Source: Pseudomonadota bacterium
GTDB taxonomy: Bacteria; Myxococcota_A; Polyangia; Polyangiales; Polyangiaceae
Assembly (NCBI GenBank): GCA_023428245.1
Contig: JAEYYX010000056.1
Location: 1 to 20,823, forward strand
DNA: 20,823 nucleotides
Reading direction: 5' to 3'
The notes under the pieces: model-generated
The model's input: the letters and a program-made list of their open reading frames with translations, nothing else
Told to the model about the DNA's origin: nothing
The model's database searches: none
Made by a program: the position numbers and the translations under genes
Shown: positions 14,588-20,823 of the stretch, in pieces
How positions within the stretch are numbered: the first letter of the stretch is position 1
Layout: the number at the start of each line of letters is the position of its first letter

Positions 14588-15841
14588 CTACTGTTCGACC
14601 ATCGATGCGCGGAGGGCCAGGCGTCGCCGGAGCGCCGGGTCGTCCTTGGCAAAGACGAGCGAAAAGCCAATGAACACGGCCCACAAGGCGGCCAGCTGGA
14701 GGAGCATGGCGGCTCCGCCGAAAGCGGCAAAGAACCAGCTACTGATGGGTGGTCCCAGGAGGATGCCACTCGCATAGAACGTATTGTAGAGGCCGTTGGC
14801 CTTCCCGAGGTCGCGGCGCTCGGTGACGACTCCGACCAAAGCCAGGGCGACAGGCGACATCGCAGCGAGAGTGGCTCCGGCCAAGAAAACCAGTCCACAC
14901 ATCAAGAGATAACTGTCCACCAGCACGAAGCCCATCACGCAAGACATGCCGACCATGGACAGCGCCGTCATCACTCCGAGGTGACCTACCTTATCGGCGA
15001 TGCGCCCCACCAGGTTTGAGGCGAGCAGCATGCCGAGGCAAAAGAGCCCCGGGAGCACGAGCGTGTCATCCTTCGGGATGCCTTTTTCCTCCATGAGGTA
15101 GAGCGGCAAAAAAAGCACGACCGCGGATTGGAAGTAGCCGTAGGTGAAGATGGAAAAACAAGAGGTCTTGATCTTTGCGAGGAGCTCGCGCGTGCTCGGA
15201 GCTTTCTGCTCGTCCTCCGCGTCCGCGTGCGTCCGCCCGAGGGAGCCGCCTTCAATATCGAGCTTCCGCTGAAGATAGACCATGGCTGAGAGCGCGATGG
15301 CGCCAGCGAGCAAGAAGAGCTGCTCGTATCTGAAGAAAGGCGACAGAACGCGGGCAACGAGTGGGCCCGCCACATAACCCGAAGCGAGCCAGATGGCGTA
15401 GAGGGAGGTCAGGTGCGCCTTGTGGCGCTCGTCGGCCTTACGGAGCAACACGGTCTCGGAGCTCACCCAAATGCAAATGGAGAAGGCGCCGTCCAAGAAG
15501 CGAATCGCCGCGATCGAGCCGTAGCTCGCCATGAAGGGGAACGCGGCCACAGAGAGGGCGTAGCCGCCGAGGGCGCTCGTGAGCACTCCCTTGGAGCCAA
15601 AACGGCGCAGCACCGCGCCGAGAGGTAGCGAGCAAAGCACGAGGCCTCCCGCGAAGAAGAGCGCAAGAGAGCCCATCTCTTGCTTCCCGAAGCCGGCCCG
15701 ATCGAGCCATAGAGGGGTGAGCGCGAGCGACAGGCCGCAGGCGGTGCCAAAGAGGAAGGTGCCCCGGTAGAGGCTGGCCAGCTGGGCGGCTGGGCTGTTC
15801 AAGGGGCCGCGCGCGGCGGCGTCATCGTTTGAGGTTTCCAT
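14588..15841 (-). CDS. MFS transporter
   Basis: A 417-residue inner-membrane protein with about 12 predicted helices in two halves. The first half includes LFGTACGLSLALTPLWLDRAGF and a loop ending RRFGSKGVLT, resembling the MFS loop 2-3 motif. The central cytoplasmic loop (LDIEGGSLGRTHADAEDEQKAP) is charged, as expected between helices 6 and 7. The second half contains GRIADKVGHLGVMT, another MFS-type loop. Start ATG 15841 is preferred over GTG 15856 because GGAG lies 6 nt upstream of it. Substrate unknown. It precedes adhC-fghA on the same strand, 99 bp away, so it may or may not be co-transcribed. Confidence 0.88.
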   Translation of the reverse strand: METSNDDAAARGPLNSPAAQLASLYRGTFLFGTACGLSLALTPLWLDRAGFGKQEMGSLALFFAGGLVLCSLPLGAVLRRFGSKGVLTSALGGYALSVAAFPFMASYGSIAAIRFLDGAFSICIWVSSETVLLRKADERHKAHLTSLYAIWLASGYVAGPLVARVLSPFFRYEQLFLLAGAIALSAMVYLQRKLDIEGGSLGRTHADAEDEQKAPSTRELLAKIKTSCFSIFTYGYFQSAVVLFLPLYLMEEKGIPKDDTLVLPGLFCLGMLLASNLVGRIADKVGHLGVMTALSMVGMSCVMGFVLVDSYLLMCGLVFLAGATLAAMSPVALALVGVVTERRDLGKANGLYNTFYASGILLGPPISSWFFAAFGGAAMLLQLAALWAVFIGFSLVFAKDDPALRRRLALRASMVEQ

Positions 15842-15886
15842 TGCCGGCTCCGGCACAGTAGCGAAAAGACGTCGGGAGCGCTGAGC

Positions 15887-16234
15887 TCAAACGAAGACGC
15901 CCCGCGTCCACAGCACAAAAAAGACGAGCACCAGCGCGAGATAGGCGAGCGGGAGGGCGCTCTGAATGCACGCGGCGCGGTCGTCTCCGCGCTTGAGCTT
16001 TCGCTTCGCTGCCTTTCGAAACCAAAGATAAACGAGAGGGTAGAGGAGCGAGGACCAGAGAAAGGCTCGGGCGACGAGCTTCTCCAAGAGCGGCTCTCTT
16101 CCCGTTGTCTCCGCGGCGAGACTCATCATGTTCGCGAAGAGGATGAACGGATAGATGATCAAGGGGAGCCCGCCGAGAACCAAGAGGACCGCTGTACCGA
16201 TCCTGTAGCGGCTGCTGGGCGGCTCGAGCATCAT
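15887..16234 (-). CDS. Small membrane protein, unknown function
   Basis: A 115-residue protein with three predicted membrane helices (about 11-36, 52-72 and 90-112) separated by a basic loop RKAAKRKLKRGDD that should be cytoplasmic. The start at 16234 overlaps the stop of the upstream reductase-like gene (ATGA), so translation may be coupled; a second ATG follows immediately. No family was recognised. The gene ends 45 bp before the MFS start. Confidence 0.6.
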   Translation of the reverse strand: MMLEPPSSRYRIGTAVLLVLGGLPLIIYPFILFANMMSLAAETTGREPLLEKLVARAFLWSSLLYPLVYLWFRKAAKRKLKRGDDRAACIQSALPLAYLALVLVFFVLWTRGVFV

Positions 16235-16665
16235 GGGCGCGGCGAGTTCGGGGAAGTTCTGAGCGCGACGCGACTCTTCGTGCCTCGAGCGGGCACGTAG
16301 ATGAGACGAACGATGTCATCGTCCACTCGGTCATGACTCACGAAGCGGAGTCGCGGTCGCGGTCCAGCAAAGTACGGAGTTCCTTTGCCCAGGACGACCG
16401 GGTGAAGATAGATTCGGTATTCGTCGATCAGTCCGAGGTCGGTCAAGCTGCGGGCGAGGTCGGGCCCGGCTATTTCGATTTCTCCGTCGCGCTCGGCCTT
16501 GAGAGCGCGGACGGCATCGTCGCGCTCACCCTGGAGCAGGAGCGCATTCGGGCCCACCTTGGGCTGCGCTTTTGACACGACCCATTTCGTCTGCTTTCTC
16601 CAAGCGCTGGCGAAAGCACGCTCGCCTTCGCTCCAGCCGGGCTGGTCGTCGTCCCAGTAGCGCAT
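16231..16665 (-). pseudogene. Dihydrofolate-reductase-like (RibD C-terminal domain) protein, 5'-truncated
   Basis: 144 residues that match the C-terminal two-thirds of the RibD_C/dihydrofolate-reductase-family fold: 'MRYWDDDQPGW', 'KWVVSKAQPKVGPNALLL', 'IEIAGPDLARSLTDLGLIDE', 'YRIYLHPVVLGKGTPYF'. In the full-length relatives I know, MRYWDDD is preceded by about 60 residues including the N-terminal strand with 'SLDGY' and a 'GRRMYEV' segment. Here the homology starts at the ATG itself, and the 78 bases up to the DCC gene do not encode the missing part. The NADPH-binding N-terminus is therefore absent and activity is unlikely. No clear ribosome binding site. It could still be translated, since its stop is coupled to the next gene. 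Confidence 0.7.
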
Positions 16666-16743
16666 GAGAGCTTTTACTCGAACTTGGCGCTGAATGCGTC
16701 TCAGGAGCTCTCGCGGGGTGGGCGCTGCGGAAAGGCACTCGTG

Positions 16744-17187
16744 TTAGGCGAGGAAGCGCGCGCGCTGCTCTGGAAGAGGCACGAGGCAGACAGGTGCGGC
16801 GACACGGTGACGGATGCGCGCAAAAGCGTCGTAAGCCGCGTCCCGCAGGAAGCGCGGGATGAAGCGGAGCAGCGCCAGGAAACGGAAGGGCCCGCGCGCT
16901 TGCTCTGCGACCCGGAGAGCGGCGGTCGAACGCATCTGGGCGCGCACTCCGCGCTCCGGATCCTCTTCGATCCAGAGGAGCGAGTCGACGCCCGGGGGAA
17001 CCTCGGCCGCTTGCCTGAGCAGCAGACCGACCGGGCTCTCGAGAGGTGCGAAGCGCAAGCGGCTGTCCTGTCGCTCGTGCTTCAAGATCCACTGCACGGT
17101 GACGTTACAAACGCCGCAGCTCCCATCGTAAAGGAGCACGGGACCGTCCGCGGTGAGCGCTTGCGCTTGCTCGATCTGGGCCACCAT
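16744..17187 (-). CDS. DCC-family (DUF393) thiol-disulfide oxidoreductase-like protein
   Basis: A 147-residue protein with the family-defining DGSCGVCN motif near the N-terminus (Asp21, Cys24, Cys27), which resembles a thioredoxin-like CxxC site. Downstream LRFAPLES, an S-LLWIEED strand, ALRVAEQARGPFRFLALLRFIPRFLRDAAYDAFARIRHR and a C-terminal 'C-LVPLPEQRARFL' fit the standard DUF393 pattern and length. Start ATG 17187 is preferred; an in-frame TTG lies at 17196. Cytosolic or membrane-peripheral redox role, partner unknown. Confidence 0.9.
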   Translation of the reverse strand: MVAQIEQAQALTADGPVLLYDGSCGVCNVTVQWILKHERQDSRLRFAPLESPVGLLLRQAAEVPPGVDSLLWIEEDPERGVRAQMRSTAALRVAEQARGPFRFLALLRFIPRFLRDAAYDAFARIRHRVAAPVCLVPLPEQRARFLA

Positions 17188-17282
17188 TGTTTTCAATCTA
17201 GGACCAAATCCGAACGCGGCAAGGCCCCGCAGGGCGGCAGAAAGGCGAGCCGAACCTGCGCTCTCCCATGGACGGAGGGCAC

Positions 17283-18176
17283 CTAGGGCAACCGCGCGAG
17301 AGCGCCCTCGACCATGTCGACGTAGCCTCTTCCGAACAGGTTCACGTGCACGAGGAGGGGATACAATTGATAGAGGGCAACGCGCTCTTCGGCGCCCGCT
17401 GCGCGCGGGAGAACTTCGTCGTAGGCGGCGTACACGCGGGAGGAGAACCCGCCGAAGAGCTGCATCATGGCGAGGTCGACCTCACGGTCCCCGAGGTAAC
17501 AGGCAGGATCGATGAGATAAGGCTCACCACCTGGCCCTGTGAGGACGTTCCCGGACCAGAGGTCGCCGTGCAGGCGGGACAAGGGCGGCTCCGACGGGAT
17601 GAGGCGAGGCAAGGCGCTGATGAGGCGCTCGAAGCGCGCACTCCAGCGAGGAGGAGCCCAGCGCCGCTCGAGGGCTCTTCGGACGAGGGGCCGGAGGCGT
17701 TCTTCCGCGTAGAACTCGGTCCAGGAGGCTCGGAGTCGATTCGACTGAGGGAGCATGCCGATATAGTTCGGAGGGAAGGCGCGCGGCCGAGCCTCTTGAA
17801 ACCTATGGAGCGCGGCGAGGCCTCGTCCGAGGGCTTCGTCGGAACGAGAGTTCTTTGGCCCGGGATCGACCCATTCCAGGAGCAGCCAGCCGGGCCCTTC
17901 GTTTCCTTTCGAAACACTCACTCCTCGCACTTCTGGCACCGGGAGCGCTCGAGTCTCCGCGAGCCACCTGAGGCCCTCCGCCTCGCGCTCGAACATGAAC
18001 GGGAGCGCCTTTCGATTTGACTTGAGGAAGAGCGATCCGCCTTCCTCATTGACCAAACGAAACGCATCGTGGATGTCGCCGCCGCGGAGGGGCGTGACGC
18101 GAGCTGTGCGAAATAGAAGCTCGCGCTCGAGAAATAGCTGAAGAACCGGAGAGAGACCGTCGAGTGACCGGGACAT
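17283..18176 (-). CDS. Fructosamine kinase family protein
   Basis: A 297-residue kinase of the fructosamine-3-kinase/ketosamine-kinase family, which phosphorylates sugar adducts on protein amines so that they come off (deglycation). Motifs: the ATP-binding Lys in LFLKSN (Lys52), LLLEWVDPG in the hinge, PNYIGMLPQSN, the catalytic-loop LHGDLWSGN (His203, Asp205, Asn210), and the metal-binding IDPA (Asp223) with YLGDREVDLAMMQLFGGF. Length is normal and the gene looks intact. It is the first gene of the long minus-strand run and divergent from the sigma-54 activator, with about 190 bp between the starts. Some family members act on substrates other than fructosamines. Confidence 0.92.
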   Translation of the reverse strand: MSRSLDGLSPVLQLFLERELLFRTARVTPLRGGDIHDAFRLVNEEGGSLFLKSNRKALPFMFEREAEGLRWLAETRALPVPEVRGVSVSKGNEGPGWLLLEWVDPGPKNSRSDEALGRGLAALHRFQEARPRAFPPNYIGMLPQSNRLRASWTEFYAEERLRPLVRRALERRWAPPRWSARFERLISALPRLIPSEPPLSRLHGDLWSGNVLTGPGGEPYLIDPACYLGDREVDLAMMQLFGGFSSRVYAAYDEVLPRAAGAEERVALYQLYPLLVHVNLFGRGYVDMVEGALARLP

Positions 18177-18296
18177 GACGGAGGCGCTTCCGCGAAGGCC
18201 GGTCTCGGTTTCGCCCGTGACCTACCTGGGACGTTAGCGGCTGCTAGGCACAAGCGCTAGCTATCGAACCGAGCGCGGGAACGTCCGCTCCCATTT

Positions 18297-18315
18297 TCGA
18301 AGCCCCGCGCTTCGA
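18297..18315 (+). promoter_or_regulatory. Hairpin upstream of the activator gene
   Basis: TCGAAGC (18297-18303), loop CCCGC, GCTTCGA (18309-18315). The 7-bp stem ends two bases before an in-frame ATG at 18318 and occupies the place where its ribosome binding site would be, which argues that this ATG is not the start. It could be a leader hairpin or a dyad operator. Confidence 0.35.
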
Positions 18316-18362
18316 TTATGACTCATAGCAATGCAGAAGCACCGCCTGCGAGGAGAACCGAA

Positions 18363-19748
<1,386 letters not shown>

Positions 19749-19829
19749 CACGGGAGGCTCCGGCTTCGATCCGCGAGGAATGTGGGCAGGCACCTCGAGG
19801 CCATGGTCAAAAAGCCCCACCTCCCGGCC

Positions 19830-19852
19830 GGGTGTCGCAGAATGCGACACCC
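19830..19852. promoter_or_regulatory. Candidate enhancer (UAS) for the sigma-54 activator
   Basis: A perfect 10-bp inverted repeat with a 3-bp centre, whose core is TGTCGCA-N3-TGCGACA. It lies about 90 bp upstream of the -24/-12 promoter at 19933-19947, the usual distance for an upstream activator site of a Fis-type sigma-54 activator. A TGTCGC half-site recurs at 19897-19902. A terminator hairpin for the activator gene is the alternative (it ends 104 bp after that stop), but there is no T-run. Confidence 0.55.
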
Positions 19853-19904
19853 ATCCTCGGCCGTACGGAAAGCCAGGTAACGGCCCTGAAACAACCTGTC
19901 GCTG

Positions 19905-19919
19905 TGGCACGCGTTTTGG
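19905..19919 (+). promoter_or_regulatory. Possible second sigma-54 promoter (weak -12)
   Basis: TGGCACG then CGTT then TTGG. The -24 element is perfect and the spacing right, but the -12 element has GG where GC is expected. It lies 28 bp upstream of the better match and overlaps the TGTCGC half-site closely. Confidence 0.3.
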
Positions 19920-19932
19920 GAGACTCGTAGGG

Positions 19933-19947
19933 TGGCACGACGAATGC
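19933..19947 (+). promoter_or_regulatory. Sigma-54 (-24/-12) promoter
   Basis: TGGCACG, ACGA, ATGC: the consensus TGGCACG-N4-TTGC with one mismatch and the exact GG-N10-GC spacing. Transcription would start near 19958, about 45 nt before the ATG at 20004. Its position just downstream of a sigma-54 activator gene and of an inverted repeat supports the call. Confidence 0.65.
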
Positions 19948-20003
19948 AGCGTCCAAAAAAGGAGGCTCCATTCCCGCTTTGAGAAGGGGCCAGAAAGGAA
20001 CTC

Positions 20004-20294
20004 ATGAACCCTTTGATTGTGGAAGGAACGCGACTCATGGCACCGACGCTCATCGCTGCCGCCAAATCCATCCCCACGGCGCAGCTGGCGCGCTTTGGTT
20101 TGCTGCGAGGGCCGCTTGTCGGATTCGGACCGGTTGCTCTCGCCTTCTTGGGTGGAGCCGCTTTGACCGCGCTCGCCGTTCCCGCCAGCCGCAACTGGAT
20201 CACCGAACAAGCGACGCGGGCTCTCGGCGCCCGCAGTCAGAATAACGGAGCCCCTTCACACTCCGAGGAACGAGCTGTGCTTGAAGAAACCTGA
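20004..20294 (+). CDS. Small membrane protein, putative sigma-54-controlled
   Basis: A 96-residue protein, ATG with AAAGGAA about 5 nt upstream. It has a single hydrophobic stretch (about 36-60; GPLVGFGPVALAFLGGAALTALAVP) flanked by Arg residues, then a soluble tail of about 35 residues. No family recognised. It is the first gene after the -24/-12 promoter and may be co-transcribed with the receiver protein that follows, since the two genes are at most 25 bp apart or overlap. Role unknown. Confidence 0.65.
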   Translation: MNPLIVEGTRLMAPTLIAAAKSIPTAQLARFGLLRGPLVGFGPVALAFLGGAALTALAVPASRNWITEQATRALGARSQNNGAPSHSEERAVLEET

Positions 20295-20319
20295 CCTTAC
20301 GCGGGGCGAACCGAGCCGG

Positions 20320-20742
20320 ATGTCGCGGATGATGCAGGACGCCAAAGAAAAGCGGAGGGTCCTCGTGGCCGACGACGACGACGATTGGCGTGACTTGCTC
20401 GTCGCAACTCTCGAGAGCGTTGGCTACGAAGTTGTGCAAGCCACAGACGGCAAAGACCTACAGCTCAAACTTGCGGCTCTCGCCGACGCGGGGAAAGTTC
20501 CCGACCTTGTCGTCAGCGATCACCGCATGCCTCACGCGACAGGCCTCGAGGTCCTCGAGTGGGCGAGGAACTACGGACCGAAAGTCCCCTTCATCATCCT
20601 CTCAGCTGTTGCTGGCCCCTACATTCGTCAGCCCGCTTTGAGCCTGGGAGCGATCGCGGTGCTCGACAAGCCCGTGGACCTGAACTCGCTGAAGCAACAG
20701 ATCGTGGCGGCGCTCGCCGATCAGGGCATGAGCGCGAACTGA
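20320..20742 (+). CDS. Stand-alone receiver-domain protein (CheY-like)
   Basis: A 140-residue single-domain response regulator without an output domain. It has a run of acidic residues DDDDD (18-22) at the metal site, phospho-acceptor Asp67 (LVVSDHRMP), Ser95 and Lys117 (VLDKPV). It probably acts as a phosphate relay or by protein contact. Starts are ambiguous: ATG at 20320, 20329 or 20332, or TTG at 20281, which has GAGGA 11 nt upstream and would overlap the previous gene; all keep the same receiver domain. A hairpin follows the stop. Confidence 0.88.
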   Translation: MSRMMQDAKEKRRVLVADDDDDWRDLLVATLESVGYEVVQATDGKDLQLKLAALADAGKVPDLVVSDHRMPHATGLEVLEWARNYGPKVPFIILSAVAGPYIRQPALSLGAIAVLDKPVDLNSLKQQIVAALADQGMSAN

Positions 20743-20748
20743 CTCCGG

Positions 20749-20783
20749 CCTCGAGGGGACTCTCTCAGAGGGTCCTCTCGAGG
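20749..20783 (+). terminator. Hairpin after the receiver gene
   Basis: CCTCGAG-G-GGAC (20749-20760) pairs with GTCC-T-CTCGAGG (20772-20783), a 12-bp stem with one G-U pair and an 11-nt loop, 6 nt after the stop codon. No T-run follows. Likely the end of the sigma-54-controlled transcript. Confidence 0.5.
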
Positions 20784-20823
20784 CGGCGCTGGCACCGCGC
20801 GGGCGTCAAGAGCTCGCCCGCGC

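Noticed and set aside
17268..18020. A 250-codon open frame on the plus strand
   Set aside because: It lies opposite the fructosamine-kinase-family gene, which carries all family motifs.
18318..18362. ATG 18318 as start of the sigma-54 activator
   Set aside because: No ribosome binding site (a hairpin occupies it). GTG 18363 has AGGAG at a good distance and places the receiver domain at the N-terminus.

Overview
The window is high-GC DNA (about 60% or more by eye) from what looks like a myxobacterium or a related Myxococcota/deltaproteobacterial lineage. This is inferred from the density of Cys-rich secreted lipoproteins with low-complexity Gly/Ser/Ala linkers, a RegA/ActR-type response regulator, a sigma-54 activator, and the style of the large multi-domain surface protein. 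No rRNA, tRNA, CRISPR array or insertion sequence was recognised.

Left part (1-6790). Two lipoprotein genes (219-584 and 871-1437) are each preceded by a copy of a ~32-bp direct repeat. The second is translationally coupled (ATGA) to a secreted AHSQG-type alpha/beta hydrolase with a C-terminal YfaP-like domain (1434-2735). Next come a type II toxin-antitoxin pair (2865-3376), a nine-unit tandem repeat with a 41/42-bp period (3462-3834), and a remnant of a HerA-like ATPase gene abutting the last repeat unit (3827-4207). A response regulator (4259-4819, minus) is divergent from a membrane histidine kinase that now lies in two frames (4842-5777 and 5774-6103). A Cys-rich lipoprotein follows (6155-6790).

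Middle (6852-12184). A co-directional set of secreted proteins: a 1319-residue protein (DUF7305-like domain, PKD-like repeat, putative circularly permuted papain-like domain, carboxypeptidase-regulatory-like domain), an ATGA-coupled Cys-rich lipoprotein, and a trypsin/V8-like serine protease with a Cys-rich tail. The starts of the first and third look damaged or are misread.

Right part. A long minus-strand run (18176 down to 12486) holds a fructosamine-kinase-family protein, a DCC-family thiol oxidoreductase, a 5'-truncated dihydrofolate-reductase-like gene, a small membrane protein, an MFS transporter, and the glutathione-dependent formaldehyde detoxification pair adhC-fghA. Divergent from it, 18363-20742 looks like a self-contained sigma-54 module: an NtrC-type activator, then an intergenic region with a 23-bp inverted repeat (candidate enhancer) and a near-consensus -24/-12 promoter, then a small membrane protein and a stand-alone receiver protein, ending in a hairpin.

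A recurring theme is damaged genes: HerA remnant, split kinase, truncated reductase, and two questionable N-termini. Reads would be needed to tell real decay from assembly errors. The observations I rate highest are the tandem repeat next to the HerA remnant, the sigma-54 module, and the large permuted-papain surface protein with its coupled partners.
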